Shown here: in pieces, positions 1 through 10,220 of the stretch
Layout: each line of letters opens with the position of its first letter
Position numbering within the stretch: position 1 is the first letter of the stretch
Assembly (NCBI GenBank): GCA_018350325.1
Contig: JAEVLN010000006.1
Coordinates: 2,866,693-2,930,692 of the forward strand
DNA: 64,000 bases
Direction of reading: 5' to 3'
Origin: Globodera rostochiensis
Taxonomy: Eukaryota; Nematoda; Chromadorea; Rhabditida; Heteroderidae
Notes under the pieces: model-generated
The model's input: the letters and a program-made list of their open reading frames with translations, nothing else
Databases searched by the model: none
What the model was told of the DNA's origin: nothing
Translations under genes and position numbers: made by a program

Positions 1-95
1 TTCAATAAACTTTTTATTGATCAATGGGCTGAGCTGATCCGTTGCTTAAATTTAAATGATCTGCTCTCCGTATTGATCTATTATCCAATTGTTCT

Positions 96-265
96 TAGGG
101 TTGGTCCCCGTCCCCGAACCCCGACTTTTTTTAGTCGGGGTTTTCGTCCCCGACTTTTTTGAATTTTTCGGGGTTTTTGCTGGGAAAACCCCCGATCCCC
201 GACTTTTTTGTTGGGGACGAAAACCCCGTCTTTTCTTGCCCCCGAGGGGTCGGGGACCAACCCTA
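96..265. mobile_element. MITE-like element with TAGGGTTGG terminal inverted repeats
   Basis: The ends TAGGGTTGGTCCCCG and CGGGGACCAACCCTA are perfect inverted repeats, 170 bp apart. The interior is built from variations on CCCCGACTTTTTT in both orientations, so it can fold back on itself. It lies in the intron just upstream of the first FAAH-like exon visible here. The termini resemble those of elements at 3776-4044 and 10082-10220. I see no flanking 8-bp duplication at this copy, so the insertion itself is less certain than for those two. Confidence 0.6.
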
Positions 266-306
266 TTTTTAAACCAGCTAATTTTCTCTCCTTCTCTCCC
301 CTGAAG

Positions 307-2259
307 ACGTTGTGCCAAATGAAGGCCTTGTGCCGGACAACCTTTACACTTACAAGCCGTCCGCGAACATGCTCAGCAATGGCCCACTCTGTCGCTATGC
401 CAGTGATTTGCCAATTGCCCTTTCTGTACGGCAAAGGATGTCAAAAACCATAACACATAACAAATTCTTGAAAATTTGTGGTTTCAGAATCCCGGGCAGT
501 TTTAAGTCCGGAATTTCTGGATTTTGAATTAGAACCCGGACTTGAGCTTCGAGCGAGATCTGGAGTCGAGATTCTCGAAAAAATCTTGGTCTCGAAAAAT
601 TTCGTGAAGCTCATTTTTCGTCGAGCGAGATCTCGAGGTCGAGATTTTTCGAGAATCTCGTCGATATTTTTTGAGATCCTCGAGACGAGATCTCGTCTCG
701 ACCGGGCTCTATTTTGAGTTCTAGATCCAGAAAATGTGTACTAAATAAGTCATGCTTCAAAAAATCAATTTTGAAGATTTTGGCCGGAAAAAATGCCAAC
801 AGCTACGCACTGAACGTCGATTTTGCCAAAGACTTCAAACTGTTCTACCTGGAAGACATCAACATTTTGCATGCTCAAAGTTTGCAACCTGAACAGAGGA
901 ACGCCGTTCGACAAGTAGTAACATTTTCTTAAATTTAATTTTTGGAACGATAATTATCATTTATGATAACAGAAAATTAACATTTTTTCAATTAAAAAAG
1001 AGCAAATCGCATTTTCAGGTCAAAGCGTATTTTGAACAAACATACAATTTGACAGTGCAAAAGGTCGGTTTTTCGCTGTTGTCGCGCATGCTCGAGCTGT
1101 TCTATTTGGACACATGGAGTCCTGGCATTCCGGTACACAAAAAAACCATTCCCAATTAAAATTCATTAATTCCATTTTTGTCCACTTTTTGGTTTTTTTT
1201 CAGACGTTCAATGAACTAAAAAAGGATTTTTGCCAAATTCGTGCTGGAGTTGCAAATTCCACTTTTTTGCGATTGGGACTTGAGGCATTGAAGACGTTTC
1301 TTGCGCCAAAGGATGATATTGAAAGAGAATTTGTTAAATTTTTAAAGGAAATTTTACAATAAATGCATTTAAATAAAACATTTATTTAAGTTAAAAGTCT
1401 AAAAACTTAAAAAGTAAAACAAAAACGATTTAATACTTTTAAAATTGTAAAATATAATTTGAATTTAAAATTTAGGTGGCAGCAAAGAAAGCCAAGTTGC
1501 GCACTCAGATGGCCAATTTGCTTGGCAAAAACGGGGTGCTGTTGACCCCGCTTTGGCCAACAAATGTGCCATTCCATCACATGGAACCGTTCACATTCCT
1601 CAACCTCAAATTTACGCTGGTAAACAAAAATTATTTAAAAATAATAAAAATAAATTATTCATTAAATATATTTCTAAGACTTTTTCATGAACAAAAATGC
1701 ATTTGCTAATGTTAAAATATATTTCTTGAAATGAGATGAATTTATTCAATTCGTTGTTAAATTTCTACGCTTAGTCGATTTCTGATAATAAAATAAATCG
1801 TTTTTTATATTTATTTTTTCATAATTTAGCATTTTGAGTTTAAACTTTGAATCCGACTCCTATTTTTGTCATTGGATTTGAATGAAAATCCTTTTTGGGA
1901 TCTTGGCCACATTTATCAAAATGCCAAACAAAAGTTTTTAATCTATACTTTTCATAAAATCCATATTATTTTTAAAACTTTGAATTTTTTAAAATGTTTG
2001 TTAATTTAGTTAAATTTTCTTCATTTTTCCATTTTAAATTTTAACTATGCATTATTCCCGCTCATTCTCGCAGATGGTCAACGTGCTTGCATTTCCCGCT
2101 TTATCTGCTCCGACCGGCAAAAGTGCCAGCACGAACATGCCGTTGGGCGTGCAGCTGATCGCCTCGCCATACAATGAAGCGTTGCTGATCGCGGTGGCCC
2201 AGGAGTTGGAGCGCGCATTTGGCGGTTGGGTGAAGCCAGGCCAAAAGCCACCGCACTGA
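307..2259 (+). CDS. FAAH2-like fatty-acid amide hydrolase (amidase signature family), 3' six exons
   Basis: Exons 307-425, 777-914, 1019-1132, 1204-1332, 1476-1619 and 2074-2259 join in frame and end at TGA. The first contains GPLCRYASDLPIALS, the GPMCRYAEDL-type block of FAAH2. The next holds ILAG and FYLED. The penultimate has GVLLTPLWPTNVPFHH, and the last has FPALSAPTG, MPLGVQLIASPYNE and FGGWVKPGQ, the usual C-terminus of FAAH2-type amidases. These enzymes are membrane-associated serine hydrolases that cleave fatty-acid amides such as anandamide. The Ser-Ser-Lys catalytic core is not in the window and would lie upstream of position 1, or is lost. The exon junctions match the length of known FAAH2 proteins; for example, the distance from DL to AG across the first junction is preserved. 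The family is certain; whether the gene is complete is unknown. Confidence 0.85.
490..715. repeat. Self-complementary GAGATCTCG-rich repeat inside a FAAH-like intron
   Basis: Many overlapping copies of TCGAGA, GAGATCTCG and CTCGAAAAA in both orientations make this segment strongly self-complementary. It sits in the intron between the first and second visible FAAH-like exons. It resembles the cores of the other short fold-back elements in the window, but I see no clear terminal repeats. Confidence 0.5.
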
Positions 2260-2296
2260 GTGGAACAGTGATCAGAAAGCCGAATTGATCCATCTG

Positions 2297-2420
2297 AGAA
2301 GCCAATCATTGAATCAAATCATTGATGTGAAAAATTTACACACTTTAGCTAAATTAAGAGAAGCCAATCATTGAATTAAATCACTGATGTGAAAAATTTA
2401 CACACATTTAGCTAAATTAG
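2297..2420. repeat. Two-copy tandem repeat, ~62 bp
   Basis: Two adjacent, almost identical copies start at AGAAGCCAATCATTGAAT and end at TTAGCTAAATTA. They lie directly downstream of the FAAH-like stop codon. Confidence 0.8.
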
Positions 2421-2483
2421 AATGTGGTGAAAATTGTTCGTTTTTAATGCATTTTGTGTTCAAAATATGTCAATTTTAGGGAT

Positions 2484-2639
2484 GTTTACGCTGTGGGTAT
2501 GGATGATATCATTTTAGAAATTACAAAAAAAAATTATGCCACGGAGGTGATGGATAATGTCTTAATTGAGAATAAATATGGAGATGGGACGCAGTTAATG
2601 CAAATGATGGCCAAGACGGGACGGCCAAATTATGCATAA
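2484..2639 (+). CDS. Possible terminal exon of an unrecognised gene, or remnant
   Basis: After an acceptor-like TTTTAG at about 2479 the frame runs DVYAVGMDDIILEITKKNY to a stop at 2637-2639 (about 52 aa), ending in RPNYA. I do not recognise the family. In the opposite arm of the inverted duplication (about 9560-9720) the same segment is recognisable but disrupted by a long C tract and indels. This copy may therefore be the functional one, or both may be relics. No upstream exon was identified. Confidence 0.3.
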   Translation, partial: VYAVGMDDIILEITKKNYATEVMDNVLIENKYGDGTQLMQMMAKTGRPNYA

Positions 2640-2893
2640 ATAGAAAGTTTGATGGGGAAAAAATCACTTTTTTGCTGTATTCTTTAAAATGTATATTTTA
2701 TTGAATTAAGATTTTAAAAACGCTATTTTATTTTATTAAAATTTCGAGAAAATTAATAAAAAAACCCTTTTGATTGTAACTGAAATTGTTTATGCAAAAT
2801 TCTAACAAATTAAAATTTTGGTGTTACGACAATTGCGGCTTTCGCAATTCCGGACAACACATTTACCGATTTTCGCTTTAAGAACGCGCCAAA

Positions 2894-4442
2894 ATGTTCC
2901 GTTCATCCTTCGTTTTGATGATATTCGTCATCATCCAAGTTCAGGATGCCCTTGGACAGGTGCAACATTTTCATTGATTTCTAAAAAAAAACATTTGTTT
3001 TTTCTTTGCTCAGTTTGGCACGCCGCTTCTGGTTCGTTCAGCGGATGTTGTGCTGCACGATCACCATGTTCACGAGGATCATGATCCCCACGCACGGCTT
3101 GCCGCTTTGGACCACTTTTTGGGGACGTATGTGCACCACAACCACGGGCTGGGTATTCTGCAACAGGCTCGTGAAGGCCCCGGTGGTTGCACCGCAAACG
3201 ACAAATTCAAAGCCTGCTGTGTCCAAATAGGCATGACGAGCCCAGTGACGAACATTCAGAATCTGATCGACAACGGTTAGTCAAAATGGCATTTTATTTT
3301 TTTTTGCGAATTAACATGGCACACCTGACATAAATTGGATTATTTATGCCGTTAAAGGTTGCAAATATCCGCCTGATGAGCTTAACACGATGGAGAGAAT
3401 AACGCTGGGAAGCTATTTTAATGAGGTTTAAAATGTATTAAAATTATAAAATAATTATAAAGTTTTAAGTATGTCATGTGTTATGCGGACGGCAGGAACA
3501 GCATGGATTGCTGTGCTGTGGCCGGTGTGCCAGCGGAGGCAAGGGCTTTTTTTTGTGTGCAAATTTTTTTGGAATTTAAAAATTTTGGGAACAATTTAAT
3601 TACGTAAAATGTTTACTATTAACAAACATTTTAACAGAAGAAATATGGCGTCTGGAAGGTCAACTGCCAGCACCTTTGTAATGGCCACGTTCAGACTTTG
3701 TCAGCCAACCCGGGGTGAGTAAAAAATGCGTTTAAAATTTGTTCTTCTGGGGAAAATGCCGGGAAGAGTAAAAAGTAGGGTTGGACGGGACCGGGACTTT
3801 TGGAAAAACCGGGACCGGGACCGGGACTTTTGGAAAAACCGGGACCGGGACCGGGACTAAATTTGGTCCCGGTCAAAAAAAACCGAGACTAAACTGGACA
3901 AAAACTAAGAAAAAAAATGCTTGGTTAAAAACCGGGACCATTATAAGGGAATTTTAAATTGAAAAGCCGGGCCTAAAATTTCAGTACCAAAATGGGAAAA
4001 ATAAACCATTTCAGTACGGGTCCCGGTCCTCCCGTCCAACCCTAGTAAAAAGTGATTATATATTTCTGATGAGAAATTTTCAATTCAAAATCTTGTAAAA
4101 GAATACCGATTTTTTATGAGCAAAATTGAGTTGAAATAATTCTCCTTTATTTAAATTTGAAAATTTTTGGATAAATAATATTTTTTCAGTTGGAAAAAAT
4201 GCACGGTATTCAAGCCGCAGATTGCAAAATGCAACGAAGACGGCACCGAGTTCGATGATACGGCAGCTGTGCGGAACGGTTTCTGCAAGCATCCAGTCTG
4301 GTGCAAGGCAAGTTTTTTTTTTCTTGAATAAGAACCCAATTAAAGTGACTTTATTGGACATTTGGCGACTTTTCAGAGCCCGATGCAATGGAAAGGGATG
4401 TGCCGCCCGAAAGTGATGGCCCATACGTACCTTGGCCGTTAG
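2894..4442 (+). CDS. Secreted DB-module (cysteine-rich) protein, copy 1
   Basis: Seven exons (2894-2959, 3014-3275, 3358-3425, 3470-3538, 3638-3714, 4190-4307, 4377-4442) give 241 aa. Residues 1-22 are a signal peptide (MFRSSFVLMIFVIIQVQDALG). A His-rich segment follows (HDHHVHEDHDPHA, later VHHNH). The cysteine pattern then fits the nematode DB module: FKACC, CKYPPDE, MCYADGRNSMDCC, NCQHLCNG, WKKC, KCNEDG. It ends in a tail with FCKHPVWCK and GMCRPK. DB proteins are extracellular; no catalytic role is known to me. Introns 4 and 6 begin GC (GAG|GCAAGG and AAG|GCAAGT), and both GC donors are kept in copy 2. Intron 5 holds a MITE. AATAAA occurs near 4489. The start is the only ATG giving a signal peptide. 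The conserved exon lengths between copies (66, 262, 68, 69, 77 nt) support the model. Confidence 0.85.
3776..4044. mobile_element. hAT-like MITE in intron 5 of DB gene copy 1
   Basis: The termini TAGGGTTGGACGGG and CCCGTCCAACCCTA are inverted repeats, and the element is flanked on both sides by GTAAAAAG, an 8-bp target-site duplication typical of hAT superfamily insertions. The interior is made of GGGACCGGGAC units. The paralogous intron in copy 2 lacks it, so it inserted after the duplication. Confidence 0.8.
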
Positions 4443-5560
4443 AATGGAGGGATACGGTGGAAGATGGGATTCTTTGGGGATATGGTCGAAATAAATGATA
4501 AATGGGATATACTGTGGTGATCCTTGATGTTGATATATAAGTTAAATTTTTATAAAATTTTATTTTAGTTTTGCAATTTTTTAAATATTTTTGTATGATA
4601 TGGGGGGGGGTGTTGATGGTTTCGGTAAAATTGTCTGTTTTTTTAAAGAAATTTGGACCAAAATCCCGGGGGTTTCAATCCCAATCCCGATTTCTCCTTA
4701 AAATCGCGATCTCGTTCAACTTCAAACTGTCTTAATTCAGGAAGAGAATTAGGCCTATGCCAAATCTTGCAAAAAACGGTTATAGGATAGAGAACGCTTC
4801 CGGTTCTGGAGGGGTTTTTCATCGATTATTTGGCCACCCTTCCGCAAGATTAAAACATTTGAGTTTGTTAAAATTATTAATGAATTGTCCTGCGTCCGTC
4901 TTCCTTAATTCGAAATTCGATTCTAATTTGATCGCAAACTTTAATAGCAAATAATTATGCCACCAATTTGGCAAAAAAATAGCTTTTTAAAAAAATTTGG
5001 GAGATTCGAGACACTTATTGCTGTGGGGGGTTCGAACCGGGGGGATTCGAACGGCGGGGGGGGGGGGATTCGGACCGGTAGCCATAGAGAACATTAAATT
5101 AATGAAATCGTGTCGACAAAAGCATTTTGAGTTTTACTTCGATGCACGTCACTTTCGTTAGATGCATCGTATCCTTCTCAAATTTTTATCAATCCTGGAA
5201 AATTAAATAACGAATTGCTTTTTAATGGCATGGTTAATGAATGCGGCCCAGGATTTTTGGAAAAATAAAATTTTCCAAACTTTTTCAAATCAAATTTCTC
5301 CAAAATTCTCCAAACTCCACCAAAATCTGGTAGGGGTAAGGGAGCACTAGAAGAATGCCTGCAATGAAAAAATATGCAATATACGGCTAATAATTATCCC
5401 GTAAATTTGGCCCACCGGGATTTGAACGGGAGTTTAAAAAAGCGACAATTCCGCTCCAACAAAGCCTGTGCTTTAATACTTCCGAAAATATAAATCAGTT
5501 GACTAGCCCTACAAAAGTGATTTAAATTAAAATGGTACTGTAATAAATTTCCTTATTTTG
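4443..5560. other. Intergenic inner part of the left inverted-duplication arm
   Basis: No gene is supported. It contains a G8 tract near 4603, a short stretch near 4670-4720 matching the minisatellite of the other arm in reverse complement, G-rich low complexity near 5023-5062, and a tRNA-like B-box relic (CCGGGATTTGAACGGGAG near 5418) that recurs inverted near 6808. Confidence 0.5.
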
Positions 5561-5570
5561 AATTTCTTTG

Positions 5571-5756
5571 TGGATTTATGTGATTTTGTATGTGAAATTT
5601 AAAAAGCAACGGAATGAAATGCGAGAAATGAACGAATCGCTGAGGTCTGTCCAAGCGATGGCCGTCACCGAACACGAAAAGGTCGTCAAACTGGAGGAGT
5701 ATCAGAACACGCAGCAACTGAACAATCATTTTCGCTTAACTTTTTCGTATTATTAA
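5571..5756 (+). CDS. Possible exon: membrane segment plus coiled coil, unrecognised
   Basis: An open frame reads WIYVILYVKFKKQRNEMREM, then a charged stretch including TEHEKVVKLEEYQNTQQ, ending at TAA. It looks like a short hydrophobic segment followed by a helical charged region. It lies in the spacer of the inverted duplication, upstream of the small gene at 6050. There is no in-frame ATG ahead of the hydrophobic part, so it would need an upstream exon. Coding status is doubtful. Confidence 0.25.
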   Translation, partial: WIYVILYVKFKKQRNEMREMNESLRSVQAMAVTEHEKVVKLEEYQNTQQLNNHFRLTFSYY

Positions 5757-6049
5757 ATATGTAGCTAAATATTTTAAATAATCAATTAAATATTTGCTGT
5801 TTCTTGCATTTTGTCAATAAATTGGCAGTCTATCCCACGTCATAGCAAATTGCCAAAAAAATGATCAAAATCGATAACCAAATATTTATATTTCACTAAT
5901 AATTTGATAATATTCATTTTATTTGATTTTTTGATTTACAATTACATAGGTATGTATATACAATATATATTATAGTTATCCATTTATAATAAATATAAAT
6001 TTGTTTATTTAAAGGATACTTTTGTTTCTTGCATTTTCTTTTACTCAAA

Positions 6050-6633
6050 ATGGATGTACAGCTCCAATTTATCTCCGTGCCTTCAATTTTGCCAGTCATT
6101 GTGACAGCCGTTGCACTCTTTTTGGCCACAAATGGACCGCACAATTGGCCAGCATTGTGGCAGGAGTTTACAAATCCGCCACCGGACGCGCGGCATGCCA
6201 TCCGGAAGCCCTCGCCGTATTATTTTGTGCAACTTTCATCGGCTGAAATTGAGTTGCGTAGGGCGCAACTGATGGTTAGTGCAATCCGAAAATATGACCC
6301 AATCTCTGATCAAATCACATGGCAGTTAGGTTAAATGGTCAGATCAGATCAATCATTGAATTTATAAGCCTAACAAGCCAAAATTATTGACTACGGTCCG
6401 AGTTTGATGTAAAATTATAAGGCCAACAAGCCAAAATTATTGGCTACGGTCCGAGTTTGCATGTAGAATGATCAGAGAATTTTTGTCTTTAAAAGTAATT
6501 AAAAATTGTTTAAAAATTGTTACAGAGTTATGTACAAGTTTACGGCATTCCACTGGGTGAGCAGCAAAGTGAAGACGGCAACGGTTGCAAGTTTACGACA
6601 ATTGCAGACACAAAAATGCTTAGAGGACAGTGA
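6050..6633 (+). CDS. Small single-pass membrane protein, two exons, unrecognised
   Basis: Exons 6050-6274 and 6526-6633 join in phase 0 (ATG|GTTAGT and TACAG|AGT) to give 110 aa ending in TGA. Residues about 7-27 (FISVPSILPVIVTAVALFLA) form one hydrophobic segment. The rest is soluble and includes HNWPALWQEF, PSPYYFVQLSSAEIELRR and VYGIPLGEQQ. I do not recognise the family; the size and layout resemble small organellar or ER membrane proteins, but that is a guess. It occupies the unique spacer between the two DB-gene arms. Codon-like composition and clean splice phases support a real gene. Confidence 0.55.
6358..6466. repeat. Two-copy tandem repeat inside the intron of the 110-aa gene
   Basis: Two near-identical copies of about 55 bp, each containing AACAAGCCAAAATTATTG and ACTACGGTCCGAGTTTG or close variants, lie within the intron 6275-6525. 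Confidence 0.75.
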
Positions 6634-7039
6634 CAATTAGTCGACAAATCATTTGTAACGTAGAGCGATCAGTGATCACTTTTGTAGGGCTAGTCAAGAT
6701 TTACATTATCAGAATTATTATAGTGCAGGCTTTGTTATTGATCAATATATTTTCTTCTTGAGTATGTATGAACGCGGAGCAAAATTCTCGCCTTTTCCCG
6801 CTCCCGTTCAAATCCCGGTGGGACAAAATTTACGGTATTATTATTAGGGATCGTAGCTTTTAGTGTCAACTTTAATTTTGCATATTTTTTCATATTTCGA
6901 ATTTTTGTCCATAATTCAATCCATCTTTTTTCATTTTTTCATAAAATTCTTTAAGAAAATGCACCCCTAAAATCGAGGTGAATATATTTTGTAGTAGCGA
7001 CGCCTGTCCTCTTCCTTAAATTAGCCAGTATGATAGTTG

Positions 7040-7475
7040 AGCGGGATCGGAATTTTAAGGAGTAATCGGGATTGGGATTTTAAGGAGTAATCGGGATTGG
7101 GATTTTAAGGAGTAATCGGGATTGGGGTTTTGATGAGTAATCGGGATTGGGATTTTGATGAGTAATCGGGATTGGGATTTTGATGAGTAATCGGGATCGA
7201 ACTTTAAGGAGTAATCGGGATTGGGATTTTGATGAGTAATCGGGATCGAACTTTAAGGAGTAATCGGGATTGGGATTTTAAGGAGTAATCGGGATTGGGA
7301 TTTTAAGGAGTAATCGGGATTGGGATTTTAAGGAGTAATCGGGATTGGGATTTTAAGGAGTAATCGGGATCGAACTTTAAGGAGTAATCGGGATTGGGAT
7401 TTTGATGAGTAATCGGGATCGAACTTTAAGGAGTAATCGGGATTGGGATTTTGAGGAGTAATCGGGACCGGAACC
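7040..7475. repeat. Minisatellite, ~25-bp unit, about 17 copies
   Basis: Tandem units of the type GAGTAATCGGGATTGGGATTT. Variants end TTAAG, TGATG or use GATCGAACTTTAAG, and they alternate in blocks, which suggests higher-order duplication. One reverse-complement stub of the same motif sits near 4677 in the other arm, so expansion happened only in this arm. Confidence 0.9.
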
Positions 7476-7665
7476 GCCGACCTCCCCCCCCCCCATATTG
7501 TACAAAATTATTTAAAAAATTGCGAAGCTACAATAAACATTTTGAAAATTTATAAAAATTTAAATATATATCAACATCAAGGATCACCACAGTAAATCCA
7601 TCCCATTTATCATTTATTTCGACCATATCCCCAAAGAATCCCATCTTCCACCGTATCCCTCCGTT

Positions 7666-9281
7666 CTAACGGCCAAAGTACTGGTCGAGGTACGTATGGA
7701 CCCCCACTTTCGGGCGGCACATCGTTTTCCATACCATCGGGGTCTGAAAAGTCGCCAAATGTCCAATAAAGTCACTTTAATTACACTCTATTAGGCTTCG
7801 TTTCTTGCCTGGCACCAGGGCGCAATTGGATTCTTGCAGAAACCGTGCCGCACAGCTGCCGTGTCATCGCCCAGGGTGAAGGCGCCTTCGTTGCATTTCG
7901 CAACCTGCGGCTTGAACGGGATGCATTTTTCCCATCTGAAAACAAATTTTACTGCCCAAAAATTTTAAATTTCCACACCCCAATATAAAAAGAAACAATT
8001 TCTCAAAATAAAAAAATTTAACTCTTTGCTTCAAATTTAATTTATGCTTAATTAAAAATTTTCCACAGAAATTTAAAAAATGTTTTTTTTCCTCCACTTT
8101 AAACGGTGCTAGGTCGTTGCGTAAAAAAGGCAAATGGGGCGCTTTTTAAAAGTTTTTTTGTTATAACTTCTTTCAAAGCTAACCAAATCAAGCAGTTTTC
8201 GATACCATTCGAAAGCATGCAATGGGTAGAAGCTTTTAAACGCAAAAGCTAAGCTATAGGACAATTCTCAAAAATGTTGTGGCCAAAAAAGTGTTTTTTT
8301 CTGGCCATAGCTTTTTTAAGATTTGTCCAATAGCTTAGCTTTTGCTTGCTAATAGCTTCTCCTCCTCCTAAGCCTTCGAATAATACTAGAGTTGCTTGAT
8401 TTGGTTAGCTTTGAAAGAAGTTATAACAAAAAAACTTTCAAAAATACGAAACGCTTTAAAACATTTTTGTTCACTCACCCCGGGTTGGCTGTCAACCCCG
8501 GTTTGTTGCCATTGCAAATACCCTGGCAGTTGGTCGTCCACATGCCATATTTGACCTGTCAAAATGTTTGTGTTTGCATTTTAATAGTAAACATTTTAAT
8601 GATTTTATTAAAAATCAAAAAAAAAAAATTTGAACACAAAAAAAGCACTTGCCTCGGTTGGCACACCGGCCTGAGCACAGCAATCCTTATTGTTCCTGCC
8701 GTCCGCATAACACATGACATACTTAAAACTTTATAATTATTTTACAATTTTTTAAATTCATTTTTTAAACCTCATTAAAATAGTATCCCAGCGTTATCTT
8801 CTGCTTCATGCCAAGCTCATCAGGCGGATACTTGCAAGCTAATATTCGTGAGAAAAATATATATGTTATTTTGGGCGATTTGCAAAAATTGCCATTTTGA
8901 CTCACCGGCGTTGATCAGATCCGGAATGTTCGTGATTAAGCTCGTCATGCCTATTTGGACGCAGCATACCGTGAATTTGTTGTTTGGGCCGCAACCATTG
9001 GGGTTGTCTCCAGCCTGTTGCAGAATATCCAGCGCGTGGTTGTGGTGCACATACGTCCCCAAAAAGTGGTCCAAAGCGGCAAGTCGTGCGTGGGGATCAT
9101 GGTCCTCGTGAGCGTGGTGATCGTGCAGCACAACATCCGCTGAACGAACCAGAAGCGGCGTGCCAAACTGAGCAAAAAAAATGTTTTTTTAAAGAAATCA
9201 ATGAAAATGTTGCACCTGTCCAAGGGCATCCTGAACTTGGATGATGACGAATATCATCAAAATGAAGGATGAACGGAACAT
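7666..9281 (-). CDS. Secreted DB-module (cysteine-rich) protein, copy 2
   Basis: Seven exons on the minus strand (9216-9281, 8906-9167, 8771-8838, 8653-8721, 8479-8555, 7809-7935, 7666-7743) give 248 aa. The signal peptide (MFRSSFILMIFVIIQVQDALG) and His-rich segment (HDHHAHEDHDPHA) match copy 1. DB-type cysteines are all present: FTVCC, CKYPPDE, MCYADGRNNKDCC, NCQGICNG, WEKC, KCNEG. Exons 6 and 7 are 9 and 12 nt longer than in copy 1, both in-frame changes. Introns 4 and 6 again begin GC (GAG|GCAAGT and CAG|GCAAGA). The gene converges with copy 1. Both copies keep open frames and all cysteines while surrounding DNA has diverged, which argues that both are functional. Confidence 0.85.
8151..8436. 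mobile_element. Long-TIR fold-back element in intron 5 of DB gene copy 2
   Basis: The ends AGTTTTTTTGTTATAACTTC and GAAGTTATAACAAAAAAACT are inverted, and the match continues inward through TTTCAAAGCTAACCAAATCA for more than 40 bp. A second inner inverted repeat (GCAAAAGCTAAGCTAT) adds to the hairpin. Copy 1 has an unrelated hAT-like MITE in the same intron instead. Confidence 0.75.
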
Positions 9282-10080
9282 TTTGGCGTTCTTAACGAGT
9301 TTTATAACGAAATTTTGCTGGATAGAATTTAATAATTTCCCAAAACCAAAATCCCGGAGTTTGAACGAGTCACAAAAATTGTTGAAAAGTCCGCTTTTTA
9401 TTTCCTTTTTGATTTTATTTTTTTGTGCAAAAACAATTTCCAAACAATCACAAAATTAATTTTCACTAAAATAAAAACCATTCCTGAATATTTATCGTAA
9501 CTTAAAAATATATATTTAAAATAATATTGTAAAAAAGTGATTTCTTCCCATCAAAACTTCCCATTTTATGCCGTAATTTGGCCGCTGCTTCTCGGCCACC
9601 TTTCTCTGCATTAATTGCGTCAATTAACTCCCCGCCCCCCCCCGCCCCCATATTTATTTTCTTATTTTAAGCTAAATGTTCAACTTCCCATCCGTAGCAT
9701 AATTTTATGGTTTAGTTGACAAAATGAATGACATCAACCTTTAATGTATGCTAACATAATAAGCTTTTTTTAAAATTAAATGCTTAATAAAAAAGAAAAA
9801 TTTGATTAAACAAATATTAACTTTTTTTTTTGCCTCAAAATTAAAAATAACTTTTCACCTACAAAGCTGTAACAAATTTTGAAATCGTAAATTGAGTACT
9901 AAAATTTTTGAACTCGTAAATCGAAATGAAAAAAAGGTTCGTAAATCAAAATCGAAAATTTTATTCATGTGATTAAATGTGCATATCAATAATCAAAACT
10001 GTACGAACAATCACGGTAAATTAGTTAGAAAATGAATATTAATTACGAAGAAAAAATTCTTTTGCAACATTTTATTCCAA
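9282..10080. other. Intergenic, end of inverted duplication and AT-rich DNA
   Basis: Up to about 9750 this is the outer end of the right arm, with C-rich tracts near 9634-9650. From there to 10080 it is AT-rich with no frame I can support. Confidence 0.5.
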
Positions 10081-10081
10081 T

Positions 10082-10220
10082 TAGAGTAGGACGGGACCGG
10101 GACTGGTACAGAAGTCTCCAATTTTGGGACTGAATTTCCCCCTTATAAAATCCCCGTTTTTTTAATTTTCTTAATCCCGATCCCGGGTTTTCCCAAAAAT
10201 CCCGGTCCCGTCCTACTCTA
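10082..10220. mobile_element. hAT-like MITE, 139 bp, with 8-bp target-site duplication
   Basis: Starts TAGAGTAGGACGGGACCGGGA and ends in its exact reverse complement. Both flanks read ATTCCAAT, an 8-bp duplication. Termini are similar to the element in DB copy 1 intron 5, so these form one family. Confidence 0.85.

Larger units (their letters stand above)
2450..5530. repeat. Left arm of an inverted duplication carrying DB gene copy 1
   Basis: This arm is the reverse complement, in diverged form, of about 6670-9750. Matching landmarks in order are: a coding-like exon near 2500-2640 (degenerate near 9560-9720), the seven-exon DB gene, a G-rich tract near 4603 (C-rich near 7483), the CAATCCCAATCCCGATT motif near 4677 (minisatellite at 7040-7475), a CCCGTAAATTTGGCCCACCGG block at 5398 (6823) and the block ending GTAGGGCTAGTC (5500, 6690). 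Arms differ by point changes, indels and separate transposon insertions. Confidence 0.8.
6670..9750. repeat. Right arm of the inverted duplication carrying DB gene copy 2
   Basis: This is the diverged reverse complement of about 2450-5530 (landmarks listed for the left arm). It differs by carrying an expanded minisatellite, a separate fold-back element in DB intron 5, and a disrupted version of the exon seen intact at 2484-2639. Confidence 0.8.

Noticed and set aside
81..434. Minus-strand frames across 52-434
   Set aside because: They are antisense shadows of the FAAH-like exon at 307-425 and of the fold-back element.
7040..7475. CRISPR-like array
   Set aside because: No unique spacers; a plain minisatellite in a eukaryotic genome.
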